A DNA stretch of 64,000 nt from Pseudomonas neuropathica. GTDB taxonomy: Bacteria; Pseudomonadota; Gammaproteobacteria; Pseudomonadales; Pseudomonadaceae. The stretch is from contig NZ_JACOPX010000007.1 of the NCBI RefSeq assembly GCF_015461835.1, forward strand, positions 124,001-188,000, written 5' to 3'. Position numbers and translations under genes: made by a program. Numbering within the stretch: the stretch's first letter is position 1; each line of letters opens with the position of its first letter. Positions 33,974 to 43,244 of this stretch are shown one piece after another. The notes beneath the pieces were generated by a model that saw only the letters and a list, made by a program, of their open reading frames with translations, was not told where the DNA came from and did not search any database.

Positions 33974-35287
33974 TTAGTTGGTCTGTGCTCCCTGGGCGAT
34001 CCATGCACCGATCAGGTCACGTTCCTGCTGGGTCATCTGCGTGATGTTGCCCAGTGGCATGATCTGCGTGGTGATGGCTTGCGCCTGGATGCGTGCCGCG
34101 TTCTGACGGATCTGCTCTGGGGTGTCGAACATCACACCGGCAGGCGCCGCACTGAACAGCGGGCTGGTTGGTTTGGCCGAATGGCAAACCGCGCAACGTT
34201 CCTGAATCACGTTGTGCACTTTGTCGAAGGCCGGACCTGCGTTGGAGGCTTGCGCCGGTGCTGCTGCAGGGGCTGCGGGTGCAGCAGGCGCCGCCGCTTC
34301 AGCCGGTTTCGCGCCACCGCCCAGTGCCGTTTCCGGCAGCGGTTGGTACTCGATTTTCGCGGGTGCCTTGGCCACTTCCGGTGCGGTCGACATCGGCGTT
34401 GGGCCGGTGACGTAGGCCAGGGTGATCATGCCCACCGCTGCAACCGGCAGAGTCCAGGCAAACTTGTGGCTGTCGTGACGGGTGTTGAAGTAGTGACGCA
34501 CCAACACCGCCAACACCGCGATCCCGGCCAGGATCAACCAGTTGTACTGGCTGCCATAGGTGCTCGGGAAGTGGTTGCTGATCATGATGAACAGCACCGG
34601 CAGGGTGAAGTAGTTGTTGTGACGCGAACGCAGCAAGCCTTTGGCTGGCAGCGCCGGATCCGGCGTGCGGTTCTCGGCAATTGCGGCAACCAGTGCACGC
34701 TGTGCCGGCATGATGATGCGGAACACGTTACCGACCATGATGGTGCCGATGATCGCGCCGACGTGCAGGTACGCACCACGACCGCTGAACACTTTGCTGA
34801 AGCCATACGCTGCGCCGATGATCAGCACGAACAGAATGAAGCCGAGCAGAGCAGGGCGTTTGCCCAGTGCCGAGTCGCACAGGAAGGAGTAGATGAACCA
34901 GCCGAGGAACAGCGAGCCGATACCGATGGCCACGCCTTCAGGGCCGCTCAGTGTGCTGCCCGGAGCCAGCAGGTAGAGCGTTGGATTGGAGTAGAACACC
35001 ACGCACAGCAGCGCGATACCCGACATCCAGGTGAAGTAGGCTTCCCATTTGAACCAGTGCAGGTTCTCCGGCATCGCCGGCGGGGCCAGTTTGTATTTTT
35101 CCAGGTGATAGATACCGCCACCGTGGATCGCCCACAGGTCACCGGCCAGACCGGTTTTCGGGTTGACGCGGTTGAGGTTGTTCTCCAGCCAGACAAAGTA
35201 GAACGACGCGCCGATCCAGGCCACGCCAGTAATCATGTGAACCCAGCGCACGCTCAGGTTCAGCCATTCCAACAGATGTGCTTCCAC
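33974..35287 (-). CDS. puuD: Membrane urate hydroxylase PuuD with cytochrome c domain
   Basis: 437 residues. The N-terminal part (about 1-310) has eight or so membrane segments (LSVRWVHMITGVAWIGASFY, GSLFLGWFIYSFL). An Ala/Pro-rich linker (about 325-355) leads to a C-terminal cytochrome c domain with the heme site CAVCH and a downstream Met ligand region. PuuD oxidises urate to 5-hydroxyisourate in the membrane, passing electrons to the respiratory chain instead of making peroxide as uricase does. It lies between allA and the permease in the urate operon. Confidence 0.93.
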   Translation of the reverse strand: MEAHLLEWLNLSVRWVHMITGVAWIGASFYFVWLENNLNRVNPKTGLAGDLWAIHGGGIYHLEKYKLAPPAMPENLHWFKWEAYFTWMSGIALLCVVFYSNPTLYLLAPGSTLSGPEGVAIGIGSLFLGWFIYSFLCDSALGKRPALLGFILFVLIIGAAYGFSKVFSGRGAYLHVGAIIGTIMVGNVFRIIMPAQRALVAAIAENRTPDPALPAKGLLRSRHNNYFTLPVLFIMISNHFPSTYGSQYNWLILAGIAVLAVLVRHYFNTRHDSHKFAWTLPVAAVGMITLAYVTGPTPMSTAPEVAKAPAKIEYQPLPETALGGGAKPAEAAAPAAPAAPAAAPAQASNAGPAFDKVHNVIQERCAVCHSAKPTSPLFSAAPAGVMFDTPEQIRQNAARIQAQAITTQIMPLGNITQMTQQERDLIGAWIAQGAQTN

Positions 35288-35338
35288 AGTCTTTACCTCT
35301 CGCCTGTCACTCTTGTTGTCGAGTGATCAGACCTTCTC

Positions 35339-35842
35339 TTATTGGTGGGGGGCGAGGATCAAACGCTCATCCTCTTTGAAAAAATGCTCATCGCAGTTAT
35401 TGCCTGTGCCACTGCGATCAACCACCAGGAAGTCATCCCGCTTTTCGATCGTCAGCACCGGATGGTGCCAAACGCCGCGATGGTAATTAATGCCCTGCCT
35501 GCCGTTGGTGACGAAGGCGCGGACCAAGCCTGATACAGGTTCATCGCCAACTGGCGCGACCACGATCAGAAAGGGGTTGCCGAGCAGCGGAATGAAAGCC
35601 TGGCTGCCCAGCGGATGGCGTTCCAGCATGCAAACGGTCAGCGGCATGTCCTGCGCGTCGGCGCGGAAGATGCTGATGATCGCGTTGTCCTCAGGCTGAG
35701 CGGTTTCGACCGTCGCCAGTTTATGGAAGCGCATGGTCGAACCGTTGTTGATCATGAAGTGATCGCTGCCGTCGGTTTCGATCACGTCACCGAAAGGGGC
35801 GAAGGCTTCTTTGCTCAGCGGTTCAATCTGTAGTGTGCGCAT
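35339..35842 (-). CDS. allA: Ureidoglycolate lyase
   Basis: 167 residues, the family's normal length. Recognisable blocks: LSKEAFAPFGDVIETDG, LERHPLGSQAFIPL and INYHRGVWHHPVLTI, the last giving metal or substrate histidines. It splits ureidoglycolate into glyoxylate and urea, the last step after allantoicase. It lies 51 bases upstream of puuD and downstream of alc, separated from alc by a palindromic repeat. Confidence 0.94.
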   Translation of the reverse strand: MRTLQIEPLSKEAFAPFGDVIETDGSDHFMINNGSTMRFHKLATVETAQPEDNAIISIFRADAQDMPLTVCMLERHPLGSQAFIPLLGNPFLIVVAPVGDEPVSGLVRAFVTNGRQGINYHRGVWHHPVLTIEKRDDFLVVDRSGTGNNCDEHFFKEDERLILAPHQ

Positions 35843-35887
35843 GCTGTTCTTCTTATCCGAATTCGTTATCGATTTACTGCATTTCCC

Positions 35888-35965
35888 TGTAGGAGCTGGC
35901 GAAGCCTGCGATCTTTTGACTTGGTTTTTAAGATCAAAAGATCGCAGCCTGCGGCAGCTCCTACA
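35888..35965. repeat. GTAGGAGCTG-type palindromic repeat
   Basis: An inverted pair: TGTAGGAGCTG and CTGCGATCTTTTGA facing TCAAAAGATCGCAG and CAGCTCCTACA. This is a second REP family, distinct from the GTGGGAGCGAGC one; copies also occur at 57.2 and 63.5 kb. Confidence 0.88.
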
Positions 35966-35974
35966 GGCTCAACA

Positions 35975-36970
35975 TTACTTCGCGACCTTGCCGAGAACGC
36001 GCAGGCGGCTCACACCACCATCCGGGAACACGTTCAGGCGGATGTGGGTGATCGGGCCCAGCGCCTTGATCTGCTCGACGAAGGTGTGTTCGGCGTGCAT
36101 TTCCAGCTTCTGGCTTGGCAGCAGTTCACGCCAGAACAGCGACTGGGTTTCTATCTGGCTGTCAGTACCACCTTTCACGAACGCGCCCTGGATCGAGCAA
36201 GTGTCCGGGTAGTTGCCTTTGAAGTGCAGGGTGTCGACGACGATCTTCTCGATCTCGCCCGGGTGACCCAGCGCGACGATGACCCAGTCATTGCCTGGCG
36301 TGCGACGGCGTGCAGTTTCCCAGCCGTCGCCCATGTTGATGCCACGGCCCGGGTTGAGGATGTTGCTCATGCGGCCGAAGTGTTCGTCGGAGCAGGCGAG
36401 GGCGCGGCCACCATTCAGGGCTGCTGCCAGATCGACTTGCTCGTTGTCACCCACAGCGGACCAGTCGCGGAACGGGATGCCGTACACGCGCAGACGGGCA
36501 ACACCGCCGTCCGGGTAGATGTTGAAGCGCAGGTGGCTGAACGCTTGGTCGTTGCTGATTTCGTGGTAGTGGTGGCTGTTGCCCTGCAGCTCGACGGCCG
36601 ACAGCACTTCAGTCCACTGGGTGTTTTCATCAGGCTCGCCCGACGCCAGGAAGCACGCTTCCAGAGAGGCCGATGGCGGGAAGTTGCCGGTGAAGAATGA
36701 AGTGTCGATGTCCACGCCTTTGATCGAGCCCGGTACGCCCAGACGGATCACAGCGCTGTCGAAGCCTTCGAAGCGCTTGCGGCGCGATTCCCAGCCATCC
36801 ATCCACTTGCCGTTGTCATCGAACACGCCCTCCTTCCATACGGCCGGGGTCGGTTGGAACAGACGATTGGCGTCTGCGAACCAGTCATCGGTGACCGAAA
36901 TGATCTTGGTGCCCAGACGGGCATCGGCCAGGTTGACGAATTTTTCGAAAGGTACGGCGTAAGCTTTCAT
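35975..36970 (-). CDS. alc: Allantoicase
   Basis: 331 residues made of two repeated jelly-roll halves, each with the same signature ([17 protein letters not shown] and [17 protein letters not shown]), as in known allantoicases. Other blocks: [20 protein letters not shown] and [11 protein letters not shown]. It hydrolyses allantoate to ureidoglycolate and urea. It starts [11 protein letters not shown], 87 bases after uraD on the same strand. Confidence 0.95.
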   Translation of the reverse strand: MKAYAVPFEKFVNLADARLGTKIISVTDDWFADANRLFQPTPAVWKEGVFDDNGKWMDGWESRRKRFEGFDSAVIRLGVPGSIKGVDIDTSFFTGNFPPSASLEACFLASGEPDENTQWTEVLSAVELQGNSHHYHEISNDQAFSHLRFNIYPDGGVARLRVYGIPFRDWSAVGDNEQVDLAAALNGGRALACSDEHFGRMSNILNPGRGINMGDGWETARRRTPGNDWVIVALGHPGEIEKIVVDTLHFKGNYPDTCSIQGAFVKGGTDSQIETQSLFWRELLPSQKLEMHAEHTFVEQIKALGPITHIRLNVFPDGGVSRLRVLGKVAK

Positions 36971-37057
36971 TCTTCTTGTCTGCCTTTAAAAAAGTGGCTG
37001 GGGATGCTTGCAAGACCCTGGGTACTCTCCGCGTTTGATGTACTCGGGTCAGGCTTG

Positions 37058-37573
37058 CTAAAGAGTCAGTAAACGGAACAGGGCGATCTTGTTGATCTCC
37101 GCCAGCGCGCATTTGAACTCGGTGTCTTGCGAGTTGTGAATACGCGTTTCGAACGCCGCGAGGATCTGATGCCGGTTGCTGCCTTTTACCGCCATGATGA
37201 AGGGAAACTTGAACTTGGCTTTGTAGGCGTCGTTCAGCTCGGTGAAGCGCTGGAACTCTTCGGCCGTGCATTGGTGAATACCGGCGCCAGCCTGTTCATT
37301 GGTGCTGGCTTCGGTCAGTTGGCCCTGGACGGCAGCTTTGCCAGCCAGGTCCGGGTGAGCGTTGATCAGCGCAAGCTGGCTTGCGTGATCGGCGCTCAAC
37401 AGGATGTCGCTCATGCGCTGGTGCAGGGTTTCGATCTCGTCGATCGAAGCGTCCGCACCCAGGTCGTAGGCCTTCTCGGCCACCCATGGCGAATGTTCAT
37501 AGATGTCGGCAAAGGCTTTGACGAAAGCGTCACGGCTCAGGGTCGACGGTTGCAGGGTTTGAAAGCGGCTCAT
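37058..37573 (-). CDS. uraD: OHCU decarboxylase
   Basis: 171 residues from MSRFQTLQPS. Catalytic blocks are INAHPDLAGKAA (His) and FKFPFIMAVKG. UraD decarboxylates 2-oxo-4-hydroxy-4-carboxy-5-ureidoimidazoline to S-allantoin, the step after UraH. A longer frame to 37642 only overlaps puuE. The ATG shares four bases with the puuE stop (ATGA), so the two genes are translationally coupled. Confidence 0.94.
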   Translation of the reverse strand: MSRFQTLQPSTLSRDAFVKAFADIYEHSPWVAEKAYDLGADASIDEIETLHQRMSDILLSADHASQLALINAHPDLAGKAAVQGQLTEASTNEQAGAGIHQCTAEEFQRFTELNDAYKAKFKFPFIMAVKGSNRHQILAAFETRIHNSQDTEFKCALAEINKIALFRLLTL

Positions 37574-38496
37574 TTCGCGGCCTCTTGGTACGGGTGGGTT
37601 TCGTGCCAGTGACGCGCGATGTCGACGCGACGGCTGAACCACACCTGTTCATGACTTTTGGCGTATTCGATAAAGCGTTTGAGCGAAGCGATGCGACCCG
37701 GACGACCGATCAGGCGGCAGTGCAGACCGATCGAGAGCATCTTCGGCGCTTCGGCACCTTCGGCGTAAAGCACGTCGAACGCGTCTTTGAGGTATTCGAA
37801 GAAGTCGTCACCCTTGTTGAAACCTTGCACCTGGGTGAAGCGCATGTCGTTGGTGTCGAGGGTGTACGGGATTACCAGATGCGGCTTGCCGGTCGGGTTG
37901 TTCGGTTCCCAATACGGCAGGTCATCGTCGTAGGTGTCGCAGTCGTAGAGGAAACCACCTTCTTCCATGACCAGGCGACGGGTGTTCGGGCCAGTGCGGC
38001 CGGTGTACCAGCCCAGTGGGCGCTCGCCGGTGATTTCGGTGAGGACGCGGATCGCTTCGAGCATGTGCTCGCGTTCCTGCGCTTCGTCCATGTACTGATA
38101 GTCGATCCAGCGGTAGCCGTGGCTGCAGATCTCGTGACGGGCCTCGACCATCGCACGGATCACATCCGGGTGGCGCTGAGCGGCCATGGCCACGGCGAAG
38201 ATGGTCAACGGAATGTCGAATTCCTTGAACAATTTCAGAATCCGCCAGACGCCGGCGCGGCTGCCATACTCGTAAAGCGATTCCATGCTCATGTTACGCG
38301 CGCCTTGCAGCGGCTGAGCGGCAACCATTTCGGAGAGGAAGGCTTCGGATTCTTTGTCGCCGTGCAGGATATTGCGCTCGCCGCCTTCTTCGTAATTGAG
38401 TACGAACGACAGAGCGATGCGGGCATTGCCCGGCCAGTGTGGGTGAGGAGGGTTACTGCCGTAACCGATCAGGTCGCGTGGGTAGTCAGCGCTCAC
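37570..38496 (-). CDS. puuE: Allantoinase PuuE (polysaccharide-deacetylase fold)
   Basis: 308 residues starting at GTG 38496 (VSADYPRDLIGYG) behind AAGGAAG. Family blocks: LSFVLNYEEGGERNILHGD, EICSHGYRWIDYQYMD, GWYTGRTGPNTRRLV and LSIGLHCRLIGRPGR. It is the metal-independent allantoinase type that opens allantoin to allantoate. The frame is open to 38631 but the added residues are not family-like. It is the first gene of the leftward purine operon; a TTGTATACAA motif lies 74 bases upstream. Confidence 0.94.
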   Translation of the reverse strand: MSADYPRDLIGYGSNPPHPHWPGNARIALSFVLNYEEGGERNILHGDKESEAFLSEMVAAQPLQGARNMSMESLYEYGSRAGVWRILKLFKEFDIPLTIFAVAMAAQRHPDVIRAMVEARHEICSHGYRWIDYQYMDEAQEREHMLEAIRVLTEITGERPLGWYTGRTGPNTRRLVMEEGGFLYDCDTYDDDLPYWEPNNPTGKPHLVIPYTLDTNDMRFTQVQGFNKGDDFFEYLKDAFDVLYAEGAEAPKMLSIGLHCRLIGRPGRIASLKRFIEYAKSHEQVWFSRRVDIARHWHETHPYQEAAK

Positions 38497-38569
38497 TGCA
38501 GTCTTCCTTCTTATTCGTTGACAGATGGGTGTGGCGGCCTGGCAGGCTGGCGTCACAGCGATGGGCTGA

Positions 38570-38579
38570 TTGTATACAA
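38570..38579. promoter_or_regulatory. TTGTATACAA palindrome upstream of puuE
   Basis: A perfect 10-base palindrome in the 421-base gap between puuE and uraH. The same word with one change occurs before uraH and before the purine permease at 51.09 kb. It resembles sites used by FadR-subfamily GntR repressors. The rest of this gap shows only AT-rich promoter-like sequence. Confidence 0.5.
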
Positions 38580-38776
38580 CTTTATTCGCAATTTGTAAGC
38601 CTGAATTTTCGCATTTTTCGCCGACTGTCATCTTTTGCTGGTATTGGCGTGAGCCTGCAAGAAACCTGCCTGACCAGTCAGTTAATGGATAGGAGGTGCA
38701 ATGTATAGGCGTGTTGCTGGCAGAATGCGGGGAAAGCCCCGATTGGCGGGGGTGGTGTGAAAAATGTCGTTTTTAT

Positions 38777-38786
38777 TGTGTACAAT
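38777..38786. promoter_or_regulatory. TTGTGTACAA motif upstream of uraH
   Basis: Identical to the motif at 51220-51229 and one base different from the one at 38570. It lies in a T-rich stretch 131 bases before the uraH start. Confidence 0.5.
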
Positions 38787-38917
38787 TTTTTTGAAAAGTG
38801 TCTTAATCAGTCGCTCGCCGCAGCTTTTCGTGCTCCGAATCGGTGCGGTCTCCTTTTTATCTGACTTCGGGAGGCGCGAGGTCTGACTGCTTCCACGCAG
38901 GCAGGCGCGCAGAATCA

Positions 38918-39271
38918 ATGGGACGTTTGACAACACACGTTTTGGACGCTGCACACGGTTGCCCGGGCAGTTCGATCAAGGTCGAGCTGTACCGCGTTGA
39001 AGGTTCGCACCTGGAATTGGTCGCCAGTGCGCTCACCAACAGCGATGGCCGGGTCGATGCGCCGCTGCTGCAAGGCGATGATTATCGTACCGGGGTTTAT
39101 CAGGTTCAGTTCCACGCTGGCGATTACTACCGCGCCCGCGGCGTTCAGTTGCCGGAGCCGGCATTTCTGGACGTGGTTGTGCTGCGCTTCGGCATCTCTG
39201 CCGAACAGGATCACTACCACGTGCCATTGCTGATTTCGCCTTACAGCTATTCCACGTACCGGGGCAGCTGA
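38918..39271 (+). CDS. uraH: 5-hydroxyisourate hydrolase (transthyretin-like)
   Basis: 117 residues. Active-site pieces: TTHVLDAAHG (His), SDGRVDAP (Arg), DHYHVPLL (His) and the family's C-terminal YRGS. It hydrolyses 5-hydroxyisourate, the PuuD product, to OHCU for UraD. The ATG at 38918 gives the canonical N-terminus; the frame is open upstream without family match. It is transcribed opposite to the rest of the pathway and ends at a strong terminator. Confidence 0.95.
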   Translation: MGRLTTHVLDAAHGCPGSSIKVELYRVEGSHLELVASALTNSDGRVDAPLLQGDDYRTGVYQVQFHAGDYYRARGVQLPEPAFLDVVVLRFGISAEQDHYHVPLLISPYSYSTYRGS

Positions 39272-39330
39272 CCCCCAAGCAGCTGCCCCCCACCGGGAAG
39301 CGACTGCGCATATAGCTTCTTTGGTCTTTC

Positions 39331-39355
39331 GCCCGCTCACACTGCGGGCTTTTTT
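39331..39355 (+). terminator. Rho-independent terminator after uraH
   Basis: GCCCGC (39331-39336) and GCGGGC (39344-39349) form the stem, followed by TTTTTT (39350-39355). It lies 60 bases after the uraH stop. There is no T-tract on the other strand for the convergent gene. Confidence 0.85.
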
Positions 39356-39404
39356 ATGCCTGAGTAATCTGCCCGCCTGCGCTGCAGAGAACTCCGGAGC
39401 TCAT

Positions 39405-41243
39405 TCAGCTGTGTCGGGTGACAATAAGGTTATGTTCGTGAGTGGGGAGAGGCTCGTTGGTGCCCAGCAAAAAAACGATTCTGTTGGTGTGCAAATGCCC
39501 CATCAACTCGTCTTTGACCTGCACGTCCAAGTTGTCGACAAAGACTCTTTTCTTGAGCCAGGCAACTGGATCAGGGAGAAAAACAGTGTTGTTTTGAATC
39601 CTGTCCATGAACAGGATGAAAACAGGATCAACCCCCGTTCGCTTGATCAATAAGGCATTCCCCTGGTTGGCGCCGAAATCATGGGCAATGGAGTAGCCGT
39701 GTGCGCTAAGAAGATCTTTGAAAAGTGTTCGCGTTGTTCGGCGACCCCTTTGGTGTTGCGAGCCGGAGAACAGTTTCGGGTTGAAGTCGATTCTTCGCAG
39801 ACCTTCAGCGGAAGGTAGCGGCATACGCATGTTGCCATTTACGTCAGTCGCAAGCGGCGAGAGGAGCATCAGCGGGTCGCTCAAGTCTTGACGAGCGACT
39901 CTGTTATCGCCCGTGAAAATAGAGCGATTTTCCCAGTACTTGAACGTCTCGAACAATGCACTGATCCCGGACCCTGTTATTTTCTCGGAGTGACTGGCTC
40001 GATTGAACATCTCCCGTGCAGCTTTACTTGCAGAGTGATCGGAAAGATAGGGGAACTGATCGCTGACATATTGAGTCAGGCTTTTCTCAAATGGCCGACT
40101 CTCCACGATTCTCCATGCCTGACTGCCATGCCCCGTATCGCCCTCCCTCTTCACCGCCGCCCTGGGTTGCAACTCAGGATTGGTCAGCAGCAACTGTTCG
40201 AAAGCATCGAAACGAGTAGCAGAAAACTGTGGCGGCTTGATGAAGGCAAAGGCGTCAATGGCGTGGCTCGGCTGGTCAAGTATCGCAAAGTGCTTGCCGC
40301 CGATTTCGATGGAGTCGCCGGCTGACGGTTTTATCGTGGTTCCCCAGCCTTTCCATAATTCACTGATGCCCATGAGTACGAAGGGATTGAGAGGATCACT
40401 GTCTTCTGGCAGTCGAGGGCGTTTACTTTGGCTCGGGCCGGGCTTTTCTGACCGGGGCAGGGCACGGGAACTGCCTGCTTGTGGAGCTTGTTGTGTATCT
40501 GTAGTCGTCTGCAATTTACGGCGCCAGACGAATTGCCCGGGAATCTGCTCGAACGCTATATCCGGCACATTGATCGTTGTTGCTGAAGCCAGTTTGTATT
40601 CGCCTTGTTCGTTTCTGCGAACCAGGACGGTTCCTTCGGCGATATCGACATAGGTTTTTCGATGCTTGTCGTAGCGAACGCCGTCCGGTGTTTGCAGGCG
40701 GGGGGAGAGCAGGGCGGCGGCATCGGGGGCGAGGTAGATCGGCTGTTCCCCGGGGATATGTTCAGCGGCTGCAGTTGGCCCGTCATTGTCTGGGTTGTGC
40801 GCCAGCCAACTGGGTCGTTCGAAGTTCCAGACTGGCTGGCGCTCGGTTTTGATCAGGAAAGGACCCGCCAGATGCGGAGTGAAGTTGAAGGGAATCCGGT
40901 AGCGGCCATCGTGATGGATTTCGACCAGCAGATGCCCTGCATTTTCAACATGGGCGTACAGCTTTCCTTCCGGGCTGGTGAGCAATCCGCTGTCGGGATC
41001 CAGCCGTTGTAGCAGGTGCACTTGATCGGCAGGCCAGCTGATGGCGCGCAGAGCGGCCGCTACCGAAACGGGGTAGTCGGCGGATGCCTCGTGGACCCGC
41101 ACCGGCGGTTGACGCCCGGAATTGCTCGGCAGGTCTGCAGAGGATTGCGTGGTTTCGCCGGGGATTCTGGGGACAATGCCAGCGGCATTTGGACGTGTGT
41201 CAGGCGCAATAACACCGGCCACACGCTTTGGTGGTTTGACCAT
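39405..41243 (-). CDS. Unrecognised large protein, paralogue A of the toxin-like locus
   Basis: 612 residues; I recognise no named family. It begins MVKPPKRVAG, followed by a Pro/Thr/Ser-rich, probably disordered stretch (about 10-55). A first module (about 60-150) is shared with paralogue C. A second block has GVRYDKHRKTYVD, then GTVLVRR and EQIPG-FVWRRK (about 188-243). Next come a spacer with GPSQSKRPRL (269-278), WGTTIKPSAGDSIEIGGKHF, RFDAFEQLLLTNPELQP, and a C-terminal VFLLGTNEPLP...LIVTR. No signal peptide or membrane segment is seen. It is the last of four consecutive minus-strand genes. A toxin or effector role is inferred from the neighbouring pore-protein gene and the NLS-like motif. 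Confidence 0.8.
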   Translation of the reverse strand: MVKPPKRVAGVIAPDTRPNAAGIVPRIPGETTQSSADLPSNSGRQPPVRVHEASADYPVSVAAALRAISWPADQVHLLQRLDPDSGLLTSPEGKLYAHVENAGHLLVEIHHDGRYRIPFNFTPHLAGPFLIKTERQPVWNFERPSWLAHNPDNDGPTAAAEHIPGEQPIYLAPDAAALLSPRLQTPDGVRYDKHRKTYVDIAEGTVLVRRNEQGEYKLASATTINVPDIAFEQIPGQFVWRRKLQTTTDTQQAPQAGSSRALPRSEKPGPSQSKRPRLPEDSDPLNPFVLMGISELWKGWGTTIKPSAGDSIEIGGKHFAILDQPSHAIDAFAFIKPPQFSATRFDAFEQLLLTNPELQPRAAVKREGDTGHGSQAWRIVESRPFEKSLTQYVSDQFPYLSDHSASKAAREMFNRASHSEKITGSGISALFETFKYWENRSIFTGDNRVARQDLSDPLMLLSPLATDVNGNMRMPLPSAEGLRRIDFNPKLFSGSQHQRGRRTTRTLFKDLLSAHGYSIAHDFGANQGNALLIKRTGVDPVFILFMDRIQNNTVFLPDPVAWLKKRVFVDNLDVQVKDELMGHLHTNRIVFLLGTNEPLPTHEHNLIVTRHS

Positions 41244-41323
41244 TAACTGAATCTCTTGATTTGGATTGTGGGTGTGCAGGTGTCCGGACTTGCGGACGTA
41301 CCGTTCAGGCGTTCAGCAGCGGC

Positions 41324-42997
41324 TCAGCCCTCTCTCACAATGAACAGCGTCGGGTGCTCAGCGGATATGGGTTGTATCCCCCCCAAAAGATGGATGACTT
41401 CGGTATGAGCCAACTGGCTCTCCAGCATCTGTTTTTGCGACACGCTGAGCCTCGTCAGGTGGGCGGGGTTGAGGAGTTCGGTGCCTGCGGGTGTGGTGCG
41501 AGTAACCTGATTGCCAGCGATGGGTGGCAGCTTCAACACGAATAGAGCGGAAACGCCTGGGCGGTAAAAAAGCAATGCACCTTCACTGAGTCGGTGCGTG
41601 GTCGGATTAATGCTGTAGCCATTGTGTTGCAGGATGGTCGCCATCAATCCGCGCAGGTTTCCTGGCGTCGGCGCTGCTGCATAGCGGGCCCACTCCTGAG
41701 GAAACCGTTGTGGGTCGAAATCCAGGCGCTGTAATACGGCTGAGTTGTGCGCAGGCAGTGTGAGCAAGCGGCCGCCTGCCAGATGGCCGGGCGATGTCGG
41801 CAGTTTTGGCAGCATCATCAAAGGGTCCGCCAGTCCGTGTAGCGGGGGCTCGTGATTCACCCTGTCCAGCCAGTGGCGGAAGGTCAGTGCCATCACCGAA
41901 AGTCCATGGGCGTTGATGCCCTGAGGCAGTGAAAGCCGATCGAATACCGCCCGCGCGAGGTTGCTGTTCGACTGCTCGGACAAATAGTTGCAGGCGGCGG
42001 AAACATATTGGGTGGCGGACATTTCGAACGGTGGAGCGTTGTCCAGAACCTTCCATTGGCCTTCGCGTTTCAGTGCCCATTTCGGTTGGCGCGACGGCTC
42101 ATGACGCAGCATGTTTTCGAACGCGTCATAGCGGTCCGGTGCAAATCCCGGGTGTTGCAAATAGACCAGTTCGGTATCGGCACTGACACCTTGCGTGACG
42201 ATCCGAAAGTGTTGACCGTCGATCTCTATCGACTCGCCTGAATCGGGTTTTGTGGACTTGCCCCAGTTTCTCCACTGACCGGCGGAAAGATCCAGGGCGA
42301 CGCCCGGCTGGGCTAACAGATGTTCGACCAGCGTGCTGGTACCGGCCGCAACATGGCTCTGTTCGTCCAGGCGTTGGCGCTTGCTCGGGCCGGGTGCTGC
42401 ATCGGGCATTTCGGTGGACAGTGGATTGATTACGGCTGGGTCGCCTTGCTGCGGCGTGTCGATTTCACGCCAGAGTTTTGTCCCCGGAATCTGTTCCACT
42501 CTTTGTCCCGTCGGGGTTGATTCCCCGGCATGTGTCTGTCGCCAGCCTTCCGCAGTTTTGCTCACCATGACCATGCCGCCGAGCATTTCGACGTAGGGTT
42601 TCTTGCGTTTGTCGTAGCGAAACCCCTCTTCAGAGCCTGGTTGCAGCTTCAGTCGGGTTGCCGACTCGGGGTTGATATAGACCGGATGTGCTGGTCTTTC
42701 GCTGCTGGAAGCACCGGCCAGCGCAGACGGTCCGGTTTCGATGGATTGCTGCCTCACCCAGTCGGAGGTTCGCGCTTCGCTCAATTGGCGATGCCGGGTG
42801 AACGGACGACCGACGATGACGCTGGGGCGGTCGGCGGGCGCTTCTGGCAACGCGTGTGATGAAGTGGCTTCAGTGTGGGGAGTGGAATGACCCGGTTCAC
42901 CGGGAAGTGCTGCCAGTAGAACAGGTAAAGGATTGGTTGCTCGGCTGGACGCCTCCGGTGACGCCGTGCGAGGAATTTTCCTGGTTGGTTTTGCCAT
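41324..42997 (-). CDS. Unrecognised large protein, paralogue B of the toxin-like locus
   Basis: 557 residues, paralogous to its two neighbours. It begins MAKPTRKIPR. The first N-terminal module of A and C is missing or replaced by a shorter, low-complexity region (to about 105). Shared blocks: GFRYDKRKKPYVE, VEQIPGTKLWRE, GPSKRQRL (203-210), WGKSTKPDSGESIEIDGQHF, RYDAFENMLRHEPSRQPKWALKREG (in pieces) and a C-terminal VIHLLGG...LFIVREG. GGAG lies 8 bases before the ATG. It is 80 bases upstream of paralogue A. No known catalytic motif was seen. Confidence 0.8.
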   Translation of the reverse strand: MAKPTRKIPRTASPEASSRATNPLPVLLAALPGEPGHSTPHTEATSSHALPEAPADRPSVIVGRPFTRHRQLSEARTSDWVRQQSIETGPSALAGASSSERPAHPVYINPESATRLKLQPGSEEGFRYDKRKKPYVEMLGGMVMVSKTAEGWRQTHAGESTPTGQRVEQIPGTKLWREIDTPQQGDPAVINPLSTEMPDAAPGPSKRQRLDEQSHVAAGTSTLVEHLLAQPGVALDLSAGQWRNWGKSTKPDSGESIEIDGQHFRIVTQGVSADTELVYLQHPGFAPDRYDAFENMLRHEPSRQPKWALKREGQWKVLDNAPPFEMSATQYVSAACNYLSEQSNSNLARAVFDRLSLPQGINAHGLSVMALTFRHWLDRVNHEPPLHGLADPLMMLPKLPTSPGHLAGGRLLTLPAHNSAVLQRLDFDPQRFPQEWARYAAAPTPGNLRGLMATILQHNGYSINPTTHRLSEGALLFYRPGVSALFVLKLPPIAGNQVTRTTPAGTELLNPAHLTRLSVSQKQMLESQLAHTEVIHLLGGIQPISAEHPTLFIVREG

Positions 42998-43203
42998 GGA
43001 CTTGCTCCGATGAATCGCTGATCAGTGATGCGGCCGGATATTCGGGAAGCGGATTCGATGTGCAATTGCGCGGCATCGTGTTTGCCCGACCCATTGGCTT
43101 CAAAGGCGTGATGTTCGGCAAAAACTCGCCACGGCGTGCGGTATATATGTATGGCGATGAGGGTAAGTGCTGCAGGGTGTTTCGAGGCGTTCGAAAGTCA
43201 TGC

Positions 43204-43234
43204 CGACTCGCGCCGGCAGGGCCGGTGCGAGTCG
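43204..43234. other. Hairpin directly downstream of paralogue C
   Basis: CGACTCG (43204-43210) pairs with CGAGTCG (43228-43234), and the inner GCCGGC/GCCGGT parts extend it. There is no T-tract. It sits 10 bases past the paralogue C stop and could partly end or protect the transcript before paralogue B. The rest of the 247-base gap shows nothing else. Confidence 0.4.
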
Positions 43235-43244
43235 TAGCGGGATC

